A stretch of DNA of 32,687 bases. Source: Planctomycetota bacterium (GTDB lineage Bacteria; Planctomycetota; Phycisphaerae; Phycisphaerales; SM1A02). Shown here piece after piece: positions 17,911-26,391 of the stretch (positions are counted from its first letter, which is position 1; the number at the start of each line of letters is the position of its first letter). A program made the position numbers and the translations under genes. The DNA lies in assembly GCA_022566725.1 (NCBI GenBank), contig JADFIM010000003.1, positions 1 to 32,687 of the forward strand, given 5' to 3'. The notes under the pieces are model-generated. The model was not told the origin of the DNA. It ran no database searches and saw nothing but the letters and a program-made list of their open reading frames with translations.

Positions 17911-19446
17911 ATGGCGTACGAGCTTGCACCGTTTGGTTCGATCCCGCTTGACGAGGCGTTGCTGGAGCTGCTCATCGAAGAGCACGAGTCGATCACGCTG
18001 CCCCGCCTCGGACGGTTATGGAGCTATTACCGCAACGCGCTGGCTGAGCCGGATGAATTCGGCGGGTCCAATGGTTCGCCGGCACAGGCTGTCGGCCTGC
18101 CGAGACGGCTGATCGAGCGGACGCGGGTTGATCGTGATGATCGGTTTCAGCGGGAGATCGTCATCGAGAACGACATTGCCTGGCGCATCCACACGCTGGT
18201 GGACTTCATGTTTCCCGCGAGTCCAAAGATCGTGAGCCACGCGGTGAATACGCAGCTGCGCCGTGAGATCGAATCGATTCTTGAGGCGACGTTCGACGCC
18301 AACGGCGGGACGGGCCTTTGGCAGACCGCGGCGTTGATGGGATCGGTATACGGGCACGTGGATTTCCTGATCAGCACCCACGGGCTCGCGCAGGTGGCGC
18401 GGGCACGGGCCATCAAGAAGCCATCGCCCGGGGAGGCCCCGTCTAACCCCTCTGTTTATGACCTCACTTCGCGTGTTGCGTCCAACGTGGTCATCGAGAC
18501 GGTCGAGGCGCCCCGGGCGATCCCGCTGCTGAATCGGTCCGACTACCGAAAGCTCGACGCGTACATCATTCACTACCGGCAACTGATTCACGATGTAGAA
18601 CGTGGCGGGCTGCTGGCTCGGCTCAGTCGGGCGGTCTCGCCCCGGGTGCGGGTGGGCGCCCGCCGGGCCTCGATGACGGTGACCGAGATCCATTCTGCAA
18701 CACATTTCCAGCGGTACGAAGACGGTCAACTGGTCATGGAGAGGACCAACCGCCTCGGTCGGCTACCCGTTGTGCACATCCAGAATCTGAGTCAGCCGTT
18801 GTTCTACGACGGCCTGAGCGACGTTGAACCGCTCATTCCGCTTCAGGATGAACTCAACACCCGCCTCAGCGATCGAGCCAACCGCGTCACGATGCAAAGC
18901 TTTCGCATGTGGCTGGGAAAGGGCATCGACGGCTTCACCGAGCGCCCGGTCGGTCCCGGACAAATGTGGGTGACCGACAATCTCGACGCCTCCATCGAAG
19001 GGTTCGGCGGTGATGCCGACAGCCCCAGTGAGAGAGCACACATTGAAGAGCTCCGTGAGGCGCTGGACAAAGCGTCCGGGGTGACGCCGGCCGCGGCCGG
19101 ACACATCAAGGCGAAGGTCGGAAACCTCAGCTCCGAGAACGCGCTACGCATCTCGCTCATGGGCACCATCGCCAAGGTCAACCGCAAGCGCGTCACCTAT
19201 GGGGCGGCAATCGAAGGCCTCTGCGAACTGATCCTGCACGCACTTGATGTCTACGGCGTCTACCGCACCGCCCCAGCGGATCGGCGTGTCGAAGTGGCCT
19301 GGTCGGATTCGCTGCCGATCGACGAGAGCCGCCGGATCAGCGACGCACTGGCCAAGGCGCAACTTGGCATACCCACGAGTGTCTTGCGAGCCGAGTTGGG
19401 GTATCCCGATGAAGCAGGCCTTCAGCCACAAGGCGTGAGTGTTTAG
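17911..19446 (+). CDS. Phage portal protein (SPP1 gp6-like)
   Basis: A 511-residue predicted portal, the dodecameric ring at the capsid vertex through which DNA is packaged. The recognisable core runs SQPLFYDGLSDVEPLIPLQDELNTRL, then SDRANRVTMQSFRMWLGKGI, a turn near GPGQMWVTDN, then LREALDKASGVTPAAAGHIKAKVGNLSSENALRISLMGTI, which is the stem/wing/clip order of SPP1 gp6-type portals. The ORF is open from 17848; I chose the ATG at 17911 because GGAAGG lies about 8 bases upstream and the sequence before it is not protein-like. No terminase gene precedes it, unlike the usual order terminase-portal-scaffold-capsid. The next gene begins 63 bases downstream. Confidence 0.87.
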   Translation: MAYELAPFGSIPLDEALLELLIEEHESITLPRLGRLWSYYRNALAEPDEFGGSNGSPAQAVGLPRRLIERTRVDRDDRFQREIVIENDIAWRIHTLVDFMFPASPKIVSHAVNTQLRREIESILEATFDANGGTGLWQTAALMGSVYGHVDFLISTHGLAQVARARAIKKPSPGEAPSNPSVYDLTSRVASNVVIETVEAPRAIPLLNRSDYRKLDAYIIHYRQLIHDVERGGLLARLSRAVSPRVRVGARRASMTVTEIHSATHFQRYEDGQLVMERTNRLGRLPVVHIQNLSQPLFYDGLSDVEPLIPLQDELNTRLSDRANRVTMQSFRMWLGKGIDGFTERPVGPGQMWVTDNLDASIEGFGGDADSPSERAHIEELREALDKASGVTPAAAGHIKAKVGNLSSENALRISLMGTIAKVNRKRVTYGAAIEGLCELILHALDVYGVYRTAPADRRVEVAWSDSLPIDESRRISDALAKAQLGIPTSVLRAELGYPDEAGLQPQGVSV

Positions 19447-19509
19447 CGATCAATTACTTCGCGAGCGGCGCTTGCCTGCCGCAATGATTCAAGCACTACG
19501 GAGCTGACA

Positions 19510-20106
19510 ATGAGCGAACAAGAGACCGTCCCGCCAGACAACGATGTGAAGTCGGAGAATGAACTGCTCGAAGTGGCCGGCGAAACCGCTGACCAGAATC
19601 TCACGGCTCGCACTCACCAAGGCCCCCTCCCAGCGGGAGACGCAACTCGAGGCGACAGGCTTGTCCCGGTCAGCGAGGCGAAGAAGTATCGCAAGCGGGC
19701 CCAGGCCGCTGAGAAGATCTTAGCGGATCTGAAAGCCGAGCTTGGGGAAAGAGACAGGAAGCTGCAGGAGCAGCAGCGGGTGATCAGTGACCTGCAGCGC
19801 CGCGAGCAGATTAGCGAGCTGCTGCAGGAAGCGGGCGCAATTGATCTTGAAACAGCAACGTTGCTGACGGAGATGGCGCTCGCGGAGACAGACGAGCCGG
19901 ACGTGGAGCAGACGGTGTCGGACTTGCGCCGACGAAAGCCGTTTCTGTTCCGATCCAACGCTCGCGGGGCGGCGGTGCTCGGGCCCAAGATCGACAACGA
20001 TCGCTCCCCAGCCGCCGACGTCCTGGAGCGTGCCGCGGTCGAGGCGCACACAACGGGCAGCCGGAGCGCCCTGCTGCGATATCTGCGTTTACGCCGGCAC
20101 ACCTAG
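19510..20106 (+). CDS. Coiled-coil phage protein, candidate capsid scaffold
   Basis: A 198-residue acidic/charged protein. The N-terminal 45 residues are disordered. A long coiled coil runs from about 50 to 105 (EAKKYRKRAQAAEKILADLKAEL, then RDRKLQEQQRVISDLQ). A helical segment follows (EQISELLQEAGAIDLETATLLTEMAL), then VEQTVSDLRRRKPFLF and a tail. A coiled-coil protein with this LLQEAGAID...VSDLRRRKPFLF pattern, set between portal and major capsid genes, is typical of phage scaffolding proteins of the gp20-like type, which guide procapsid assembly and are then removed. The identification rests on position and architecture rather than a firm family match. Confidence 0.65.
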   Translation: MSEQETVPPDNDVKSENELLEVAGETADQNLTARTHQGPLPAGDATRGDRLVPVSEAKKYRKRAQAAEKILADLKAELGERDRKLQEQQRVISDLQRREQISELLQEAGAIDLETATLLTEMALAETDEPDVEQTVSDLRRRKPFLFRSNARGAAVLGPKIDNDRSPAADVLERAAVEAHTTGSRSALLRYLRLRRHT

Positions 20107-20233
20107 CCGTATCCACGGCCGGGACCTCGGCGGATACCGCTGGATCTTCGACCAACGCTTCACTGACCGAACCAGAGCACCCGTGAATCGGCTCATCAAT
20201 TTCAACCTTTCGATCCATCTGGAGACTTAGACC

Positions 20234-21406
20234 ATGCCATTTACCGGAAAGGCCACCTACTCCGCTGGGGCCACCCTGCCTGAAATCGCGGAAGACGTAA
20301 GCGACATCATCGCGCTCGTGAGTCCGTATGAGACACCGCTGCTGGATCACCTCGGCGACCCACAGCGATCAGCAATGAGCACCGTACACGAGTGGTTGGA
20401 GGACAGCCTGCTGCCCAACACCGACGCTGTGAACGACCAGACCATTACCGACCCGCCGAACGAAACGATCTTCACGGTTGACAACGGTGATCGGTTCAGC
20501 GTCGGCGATCAAATCATGCTGAAGGGTAAAGATGAGGTCATGTTGGTGACAGCTGTCAGCATCAACGACCTCACCGTGGTTCGCCAGTACGGCGGAAGCC
20601 CCTCGGCGTCCCTGGCTGACAATGACGTGATCATCATCATCGGCAACGCCGCCCTCGAAGGCGACGACGCCCCATCGACGCGGTTCACCAATCGTGTGCG
20701 GAAGCAGAACTACACCCAGATCTTCACCGCCACCGTCGAGGTCTCGGGCAGCCAGCTTGCGGCGCAATCGATCGGTTTGGACGACGAGATGGACTACCAG
20801 AAGCAGGAGCGGCTCCGCGAGCTGTTACGCGACCTTGAGAACTGCGTGATCAACGGCTTCGCCGCGTCAAGTGACCCACAGGGTGACACCAGCACCCGGC
20901 GCACGATGCGGGGGGTCATTGCATCGATCGCGACGAACTCCTTCGCGCCCGATACCGGGCCTATCCCGCCCGGCGACGGCGTGGGCAACGACTTGCTCAA
21001 TGAGGCCGTGCTCAATGCGGCTCTGCGTGAGGTGTGGGAGCAGAGCTCCGGCACCATCGACACCATCGTCTGTGGGGGCTTCCAGAAGCGGCAGATCAAC
21101 GGGTTCATCTCGACCTCGCAGCGGTTCATCGGCCACGAGAAGCAGTTCAGCTCGATGGTGGAGGTGTACGAGTCGGACTTCGGCGTGTGCCGGGTCGTCA
21201 TGAGCCGTTGGGTTCCGCAGGACATGCTGCTGCTACTGGACGGCTCGCGGATTGACGTGCCACCGCTGGCTGGACGCAGCTTCCACTTCAAGCCCCTGGC
21301 TAGCCAAGGCGACGCTGAGGTCGGCCAGGTGATCGGCGAGTACACGCTGGAGTTCCGCAACGAGAATGCTCACGCCCTGCTCAAGAACCTCGCCACCACC
21401 TCATAA
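20234..21406 (+). CDS. Phage major capsid protein, SU10/DUF5309-like
   Basis: A 390-residue major capsid protein. The N-terminus (YSAGATLPEIAEDVSDIIALVSPYETPLLDHLG) is the signature of the SU10-like capsid family: an HK97-fold protein beginning with a loop about ends and viruses set by SPYETPL. An inserted beta domain lies around residues 70-140 (FTVDNGDRFSVGDQIMLKGKDEVMLVTAVS). The P-domain helix contains DDEMDYQKQERLRELLRDLENCVINGF. Then come MRGVIASI, VCGGFQKRQINGFISTSQRFIGHEKQFSS and a C-terminal VIGEYTLEFRNENAHALLKNL. GGAG lies 11 bases before the ATG. A strong terminator-like hairpin follows the stop, in keeping with high separate expression of the capsid gene. Confidence 0.93.
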   Translation: MPFTGKATYSAGATLPEIAEDVSDIIALVSPYETPLLDHLGDPQRSAMSTVHEWLEDSLLPNTDAVNDQTITDPPNETIFTVDNGDRFSVGDQIMLKGKDEVMLVTAVSINDLTVVRQYGGSPSASLADNDVIIIIGNAALEGDDAPSTRFTNRVRKQNYTQIFTATVEVSGSQLAAQSIGLDDEMDYQKQERLRELLRDLENCVINGFAASSDPQGDTSTRRTMRGVIASIATNSFAPDTGPIPPGDGVGNDLLNEAVLNAALREVWEQSSGTIDTIVCGGFQKRQINGFISTSQRFIGHEKQFSSMVEVYESDFGVCRVVMSRWVPQDMLLLLDGSRIDVPPLAGRSFHFKPLASQGDAEVGQVIGEYTLEFRNENAHALLKNLATTS

Positions 21407-21423
21407 GCCTTTCTCCTCCCGTC

Positions 21424-21458
21424 ACTGGTCGGCGGCGTCGCCGTCGCCGGCCGGTTTT
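21424..21458 (+). terminator. Rho-independent terminator-like hairpin after the capsid gene
   Basis: GGTCGGCGGCG (21427-21437) pairs with CGTCGCCGGCC (21442-21452) over 11 positions, including two G-U wobbles, around a TCGC tetraloop. The stem can extend three pairs outward (ACT with GGT). It is followed by GGTTTTC. It sits 18 bases after the capsid stop codon. Position and structure fit partial termination after the most expressed phage gene. Confidence 0.6.
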
Positions 21459-21556
21459 CAGTGCAGCGATCACAGGCCGCCGGCTAAAGAGGCACTTGGT
21501 CATCCGCCGAGCGCTGACTAGCCCGTCCCGGCCGCTCATCGTCTAGGAGTCCAACC

Positions 21557-22216
21557 ATGGCCATGATCACCGACCGCGACCTGCTGACGATCGAGCCGAG
21601 CATCTTCGTCGATGCTCAGGGCGAAGGTACTCTGCTTACTGAAGCCAGTGATGCCATCGTCACCCGCTCGAACAGAAGACTCGATAGCGCCTCGAGCGAC
21701 TTCATCAGCGATGGTATCACCACTTCCCACGTGGTCGTCGTGACCTATCCCACCAGCGACAATCAGGTCCTCGAAATCACCAGCGTTTCCAGCACTACCA
21801 CCATGGTCGTCTCAAGAATCCGAGCTCAACCCAGCGACCCCGCCATCAAGCCGCAGGACGGCAGTGCCCTGCCGATCACGATCATCACCTTCCAGCGGGC
21901 CATCGACCAGGCCCAGGCTTGGGTGCTCGGCGCCCTGGGGATGGTTGACACCGGGCAGGTCGACGACCTCGATGAGACCGACATCACCAATCCCGAGGAT
22001 GTCAAGCGGATGATCGCCACACTTACGATCGCTCGCGTTTTCGCCGGCGCCGCCGCCGGCACCCCCGCCGACGCCGGTCTGGCCGCACAATCCGCCCTCT
22101 ATTCGACTCGGGTCAAGGAAACGGCCCACCAGACCAGGGTTCTGATCGATCTCGACGGTGACGGCCTGCCTGAGGCCACACGGCGCATCGATGTGCTGGC
22201 TCTGGTGAGAGATTAA
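21557..22216 (+). CDS. Phage head-completion or connector-like protein
   Basis: A 219-residue protein, probably starting at the ATG at 21557 (a second ATG is at 21563). The N-terminal half is helical then beta-rich (DRDLLTIEPSIFVDAQGEG, ASDAIVTRSNRRLDS). The C-terminal half has FQRAIDQAQAWVLGALGMVD, ITNPEDVKRMIATLTIARVFAGA and the closing LIDLDGDGLPEATRRIDVLALVRD. A DRDLL...EP start and a helical ATLTIARVFAGAA bundle immediately after a capsid gene are what head-tail connector or head-completion proteins look like. No firm family match; a phage structural role is inferred from position and architecture. Confidence 0.6.
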   Translation: MAMITDRDLLTIEPSIFVDAQGEGTLLTEASDAIVTRSNRRLDSASSDFISDGITTSHVVVVTYPTSDNQVLEITSVSSTTTMVVSRIRAQPSDPAIKPQDGSALPITIITFQRAIDQAQAWVLGALGMVDTGQVDDLDETDITNPEDVKRMIATLTIARVFAGAAAGTPADAGLAAQSALYSTRVKETAHQTRVLIDLDGDGLPEATRRIDVLALVRD

Positions 22217-22236
22217 GCGGGAGTCCCAGCGTCATC

Positions 22237-22509
22237 ATGGTCGACGGCACAGTGACGGTCCTCACGCAGTTCGGAGCAGCCGGTCTCATCGGGATGCTGT
22301 GGGTCTTCGAGCGTCGCCACGCCGCCACCCGAGACCGGCAACTCAATGAGTCACATCAGAAGCTCGTGGGGCAGGAACGCGAGCTGGATGCATTGCTTAC
22401 CGTGGTCAAAGAGAATACCAGGGCGATCAGTACGCTTGAACAGGGTCAGCGGCGACTGATTGATCTGCTAGAGCACCTGCGCCGCAGCAAGTCTGCCGAT
22501 GCGGCCTAG
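22237..22509 (+). CDS. Small phage-type membrane protein with coiled coil
   Basis: A 90-residue protein with a single N-terminal hydrophobic segment (VLTQFGAAGLIGMLWVF) followed by a charged coiled coil (RQLNESHQKLVGQERELDALL, TRAISTLEQGQRRLIDLLEHL). This layout is common among short phage membrane proteins such as holin-like or spanin-like factors and among phage head-region accessory proteins. It begins 21 bases after the connector-like gene and is the last + strand gene I would assign to the phage head module. The exact role cannot be told from sequence. Confidence 0.6.
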   Translation: MVDGTVTVLTQFGAAGLIGMLWVFERRHAATRDRQLNESHQKLVGQERELDALLTVVKENTRAISTLEQGQRRLIDLLEHLRRSKSADAA

Positions 22510-22547
22510 GCCTACCGCGATAGTCCGTGTATCGGTATCCTGCATGG

Positions 22548-23072
22548 ATGCGATTGAGCGGCGTGACGGTCATCTTGGTGCTGGGCCTGCTTTGCGCCTG
22601 GGGATGTGCGCGTAGTCCTATCCCATCTACACCGGGCTCTGGGCACGGCCTCCGCACGGCCGGGAATGGGAACCACCGTCCCGGCTCAACCACCGCATCC
22701 TGGCCCTTCTGGCCAGATCGAATGCGCATTCACCCGCTGAGCCGACGGGCTACCGATCGAGACTCCGGCCGGCCTTACATTGAGGCGCGAATCGAGTTCT
22801 TCGACGCGTTTGGCCACACGTGCAAGGGCGTGGGCCAGATTCGTATCGATCTGCTTGCGGTCGGGCCGGCGAAGAATTCGTTGCAACGAATCACGACGTA
22901 CGCTAAGGACTTTAGTGACCTGTCGATCAACCGAGATCACTATGACGACGTGACCCGCACCTATCGCTTTCACCTGGAGCTTGATCGGGAGGCTCTCCCT
23001 GAAAGGTTGGAGTTGCGAGCCTGTTTTCTCTCTGCCAACGGGCAACGACTTGAAGCGACGTACTGCTTGTGA
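22548..23072 (+). CDS. Predicted lipoprotein, unknown function
   Basis: The ATG at 22548 gives a 174-residue protein with a lipoprotein signal (MRLSGVTVILVLGLLCAWGC; lipobox residues AWGC), then a Pro/Gly/Ser linker and a beta-rich domain with FWPDRMRIHPLSR, ARIEFFDAFGHTCKGVGQIRIDL and TRTYRFHLELD. The ORF extends to a GTG at 22527. The pattern IHPLSR plus EARIEFFDAFG resembles short planctomycete lipoproteins I know only as hypotheticals. It is more likely chromosomal than phage and marks the right-hand return to host genes. Confidence 0.65.
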   Translation: MRLSGVTVILVLGLLCAWGCARSPIPSTPGSGHGLRTAGNGNHRPGSTTASWPFWPDRMRIHPLSRRATDRDSGRPYIEARIEFFDAFGHTCKGVGQIRIDLLAVGPAKNSLQRITTYAKDFSDLSINRDHYDDVTRTYRFHLELDREALPERLELRACFLSANGQRLEATYCL

Positions 23073-23108
23073 TGCTGGTCTCGGCGTAGACTTTCGCACC
23101 TGACCCAA

Positions 23109-23139
23109 CCCCGATCATCGTCGGCATTACTGGTCGGGG
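23109..23139. terminator. Possible bidirectional stem-loop between convergent genes
   Basis: CCCCGATC (23109-23116) pairs with GGTCGGGG (23132-23139), eight pairs including one wobble, around a 15-base loop. It lies between the stop codons of two convergent genes, where a shared terminator is expected. No good T-tract flanks either side, so support is weak. Confidence 0.3.
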
Positions 23140-23149
23140 GATTCATCCA

Positions 23150-23434
23150 TCACATCGAGTCCTGTCTCGACGAATCTGGTCCAGTGTTGCGTGGCTCGGG
23201 CACCTCCTCGATCACCGTGTATCGGTCAAGATTCAGGATGACCAGTTCGCCGCTGTCTAATCGCAGCTCGAGACGGTCCAGCCAGAGCTGGTCATCTTTG
23301 ACGTGGGCGAACCACGAGCCTGTCTTGGTCTGCTGACAGCGGGTGACCGCCCCTTCGATCGTATTCGTCCACGGCCGTTCCCGATGAGGCAATTGCTGGG
23401 TGACGCGAACGCGCATACCGGGTTGGGGCGACAT
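23150..23434 (-). CDS. Small conserved-looking hypothetical protein
   Basis: No named family. The most likely product is about 94 residues starting at ATG 23434 (MSPQPGMRVRV); ATG 23449 and the 23482 start are alternatives, and none has a clear ribosome binding site. The core PGMRVRVTQQLPHRERPW, then TGSWFAHVKDDQLWLDRLELR, then GELVILNLDRYTVIEE has the look of a small beta-barrel (SH3-like) protein; I recall similar proteins from other planctomycetes without known function. It lies just downstream of, and on the same strand as, the M16-like gene, with 87 bases between them. Confidence 0.6.
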   Translation of the reverse strand: MSPQPGMRVRVTQQLPHRERPWTNTIEGAVTRCQQTKTGSWFAHVKDDQLWLDRLELRLDSGELVILNLDRYTVIEEVPEPRNTGPDSSRQDSM

Positions 23435-23521
23435 TATCCACAACGGCATGGCAGCAGTGTACACAGGTTGGACAAAGGCCACCCTAGACTCTCGCAGCCC
23501 ATCGACCCTGGGATCGACGTG

Positions 23522-24772
23522 TCAGTGAGCGGGTACCGCCAACTCGACCTTCCCGATCGAAGCCACCGTGAACTCGCCGAATACCCGCGACTGGAGGTAG
23601 GCGTTGAGCTGATCGATGGTGACGGCGTCGACCTCACGAGCCAGCTCATCTAATGATCTGGCCCGTCCAAGGCGAAACTGGTCGTGCCCAATCGCCACGG
23701 CCCGTGCGGGGGTGGACTCGCCTCGCATGATCAGGTGGCTTTTCAGGCCGGCCACCGCCCGCTTGAGTTCCTCTTCGCGTACGCCCTCTTGCAACCGCTC
23801 AATTTCAGCGAGGCATACCTCCAGGGTTTCGTCTGCGCGCTCGGGCGTGGTGCCGACGTACAGCGCGACCAGGCCGCTGTCCCGCCCAGCATGGAACGAC
23901 GCCCCCACGCTGTAGCAAAGCGATCGCTTCTGCCGCACCTCGGTGAATAGGCGAGCACTTGTCCCCCCGCTGAGCACGCCGACAGCGAGCCGTTCCAGCA
24001 TCGAGCGGGGGTCTGCTTCGCGAGGAGCGTCGTAGCCCAATCCGATGTGCACCTGGGCCGTATCCTGCTTGATGTACGCCCTGCCACGGAGAGGCGGGCG
24101 CTGCTCCACCGGCTCGCGATGCTCACCGGACCAGCCGGCAAGCAAGGCGTCGAGCTGATCGGCCAGCGAATCCGGGTCAACAGCGCCTGCTGCGGAGAAA
24201 ATCGACCCGACCGGCGTGCAACGGCTCATCCACGCCTCACGAATGGCCTCGATTGAACAACCCTCCAGTACTTCACGGCACCCATAGCCGTGGCGATTGA
24301 ACGGTGCGGGGAGATGACGTTGACGCAGGCACAACATCACGAGGTGCTGCGGGTCATCGTCCAGCGAGTCGAGAGATTGCAGACAGAGGCTTCGAACCGC
24401 TTCAAGCCCGTCGGCGGGCAGGGCCGGCTCGCGCACCATGGCGGTCATCAGCCCCAATGCCTCGCTCAGGCGATCGCCCAGGAGCGTCGCACCCAGCCGC
24501 AGGTGATACGTCAGCACCCCGCTGGAGCGCTGCACACCCAGACGATCAAGCGCATCACTGTGGCCTCGACTGTTCAGTCCGCCGGCTCCGCGGAAGATGA
24601 GCTCACTGAGAATCGCCGGGATGCCGTCGCCCTCAGGGGGATCGGTGGCCGAACCAACGGGCAGAAGCCAGCTCAGCGCGACTGAAGCGACGTTCGGAAC
24701 CGGTTCAACGACAAGGGTCGCACCACAGTCAAGTTGAGTTGTGTGGATATCGCTCATTCCAGGGACGCCCAT
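23522..24772 (-). CDS. M16 (insulinase/processing-peptidase) family protein without zinc motif
   Basis: A 416-residue protein of the two-domain M16 fold. The N-terminal half has VASVALSWLLPVGSATDPPEGDGI and then AILSELIFRGAGGLNSRG. Aligned to the family HFLEHMLFKGT, the HxxEH zinc motif reads AILSE, so the metal ligands are lost. The C-terminal half retains the family signature LSGGTSARLFTEVRQKRSLCYSVGASF and LIMRGESTPARAVAIGHDQFRLG. Non-catalytic M16 proteins usually pair with an active partner or act as binding subunits; no partner gene is adjacent here. Start ATG 24772 or 24757. It is divergent from the 182-residue membrane protein gene. Confidence 0.85.
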   Translation of the reverse strand: MGVPGMSDIHTTQLDCGATLVVEPVPNVASVALSWLLPVGSATDPPEGDGIPAILSELIFRGAGGLNSRGHSDALDRLGVQRSSGVLTYHLRLGATLLGDRLSEALGLMTAMVREPALPADGLEAVRSLCLQSLDSLDDDPQHLVMLCLRQRHLPAPFNRHGYGCREVLEGCSIEAIREAWMSRCTPVGSIFSAAGAVDPDSLADQLDALLAGWSGEHREPVEQRPPLRGRAYIKQDTAQVHIGLGYDAPREADPRSMLERLAVGVLSGGTSARLFTEVRQKRSLCYSVGASFHAGRDSGLVALYVGTTPERADETLEVCLAEIERLQEGVREEELKRAVAGLKSHLIMRGESTPARAVAIGHDQFRLGRARSLDELAREVDAVTIDQLNAYLQSRVFGEFTVASIGKVELAVPAH

Positions 24773-24933
24773 CGCCGAACAGGCCTCAATGCATCATAGC
24801 CGACGCCGATCCAGCGCCGGCTTGATCCCCGTGGGTCGCAGTGCCGCGCGATGCAAGCCGAGCAATATGCCCAGCCCGCACAACCCGACCTGATTCTCGC
24901 CCAAATTCAACACCTCAATGAGCAAGGAGGCGC

Positions 24934-25482
24934 TTGAGTCCGATTACCCAGCAACGGAGCATCGACGCGCCGCGTACCCGCAGCGCTACAACCATGCGAA
25001 TCATGATCTACAGTCTGGTTGCCTTGATGGTTGCGAGCGTTGTCGCCGGCGTGGTCTTCTATGGCCGTGCTGCACGGGGGATGGAGCAACGGATCGTCCA
25101 GGCGCGTGCGGAGGTCCGCCGCTTCCAGAGTCAGATCATGCTTCAAGCGGGCTTGGAACAAGCCGAGCTGACGGTGCGAGGGTATCCGGCAGCGGTCGAC
25201 CCGGAATGGTTTCACGGCGACTTGCCCACGAACCCACTACTTGGCCCAGGGCACCCCTGGCTGGGCATTGCCGATGATTCGCACAGCGACCTCGAACATC
25301 CAGTGAACTTGACCGCTTCGGACCACAGCCTGGCGCAGTTCTGGTACAATCCGTATACGGGTCAAGTGCGAGCCCGGGTGCCGGCCGGGATCTCCGACGC
25401 GGCGGCGCTTGGGTTGTATAATCGCGTCAACGACTGCAACCTGCCTGATTTGTTTGAAAGTGCGAGGGCCGTCGAACGGTGA
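24934..25482 (+). CDS. Membrane-anchored hypothetical protein
   Basis: No named family. The ORF opens at a TTG (24934) that has AGGAGG just upstream; an ATG at 24994 directly before the hydrophobic segment is an alternative. The product, up to 182 residues, has one transmembrane helix (MIYSLVALMVASVVAGVVFYG), a helical juxtamembrane stretch (RIVQARAEVRRFQSQI) and an outside domain with GPGHPWLGIADDS, LAQFWYNPYTGQVRARVP and ALGLYNRVND. The layout resembles planctomycete proteins related to pseudopilin-type envelope proteins, but no prepilin cleavage site is obvious. It ends 53 bases before the convergent dapB stop. Confidence 0.65.
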   Translation: MSPITQQRSIDAPRTRSATTMRIMIYSLVALMVASVVAGVVFYGRAARGMEQRIVQARAEVRRFQSQIMLQAGLEQAELTVRGYPAAVDPEWFHGDLPTNPLLGPGHPWLGIADDSHSDLEHPVNLTASDHSLAQFWYNPYTGQVRARVPAGISDAAALGLYNRVNDCNLPDLFESARAVER

Positions 25483-25535
25483 TCTGGGGCTTGGCACTGG
25501 GCACAATGGTCGAAGAACGTTCAATCTGAGCGGGC

Positions 25536-26243
25536 TCAGGGCTGATTGGAAGCAGGCAACCCGAGGGCCTGCTCGATCGTGTATAGGCCCGGCGCTTGAC
25601 CGTGGAGCCAGGCGGCTGCCCGCAGCGCCCCGCGTGCGAAGAGATCGCGGCTGGTTGCGATATGGCAAAGTCTGATGCGCTCCCCGTCGGCGGCGAATTC
25701 GACGGTATGTTCCCCCACGACGTCGCCGCCCCGAATGGCGTGGATTCGATCGGCGGGCAACTCGATGCCGGCGTCCCGCCTCAGCCTTTCGGCGATCCGC
25801 AGCGCCGTTCCCGAGGGTTTATCGCGCTTGCCGGCGTGGTGGACCTCGGTCAGATTCACGTCGTAGCCGTCCCCGAGCAGCCGGGCGGCCTGGGTCGCCA
25901 GGTGAGTCAACACCGCCACACCGAAGGAGGTGTTCGCGGCGACCATCGCCGGGACCGAGCCAGCCGCAACATCAATAGCACTGAGCGTTTGGGACGATAG
26001 GCCAGTTGTCCCAACGAGGATCGCTAGGCGGTGCTCGATGGCGAATCGGGTCGCGCTGCGGGTGCCCTCATCGGAGGAAAAGTCGATGATCGCGTCGGGC
26101 GACACATCGGCGGTTCGAGTGGTCGTCGGGTCGATCGCCGGGTCGATCTGGGCCACCAGGTCGAAGCGCGGATCGTCGCGCGCGAGGGTGCAGATTCTCG
26201 CGCCCATGCGCCCGGCGGCACCGTAAACAGCAAGTCGAATCAT
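25536..26243 (-). CDS. dapB: 4-hydroxy-tetrahydrodipicolinate reductase
   Basis: The NAD(P)H-dependent reductase of the diaminopimelate/lysine pathway, supplying peptidoglycan cross-linking and lysine. The ATG at 26243 (MIRLAVYGAAGRMGARI) gives 235 residues, a little short against E. coli DapB (273). Visible are the Rossmann GAAGRMG, IDFSSDEGTRSA, LVGTTGLSSQ, ANTSFGVAVLTHL, the catalytic EVHHAGKRDKPSGTALRIAE, AIRGGDVVGEHTVEFA and the C-terminal FARGALRAAAWLHGQAPGLYT. All core motifs are present. The ORF upstream of 26243 carries no family sequence and was rejected as the start. GGGGAA precedes the ATG by about 8 bases. Confidence 0.96.
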   Translation of the reverse strand: MIRLAVYGAAGRMGARICTLARDDPRFDLVAQIDPAIDPTTTRTADVSPDAIIDFSSDEGTRSATRFAIEHRLAILVGTTGLSSQTLSAIDVAAGSVPAMVAANTSFGVAVLTHLATQAARLLGDGYDVNLTEVHHAGKRDKPSGTALRIAERLRRDAGIELPADRIHAIRGGDVVGEHTVEFAADGERIRLCHIATSRDLFARGALRAAAWLHGQAPGLYTIEQALGLPASNQP

Positions 26244-26391
26244 GGTAGATTCCCCATCGAGGCACTGGCGTCGCTGAGCAATTTCTGTCAAGATACTTCC
26301 ATTGGAGGTCCGATAGATGTACAAAATCCTCCGGCGGTCGTACCGCCATCAATCTGCTCCGACAAGGTAACCCAAACAGGAGGTTATTCCA

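Noticed and set aside
20030-20230. Small ORF between scaffold-like and capsid genes
   Set aside because: It overlaps the scaffold-like gene end in another frame and has no conserved pattern or ribosome binding site.
25526-25539. Palindrome CTGAGCGGGCTCAG as a terminator between convergent genes
   Set aside because: The loop would be only two bases, it overlaps the dapB stop codon, and there is no T-tract.
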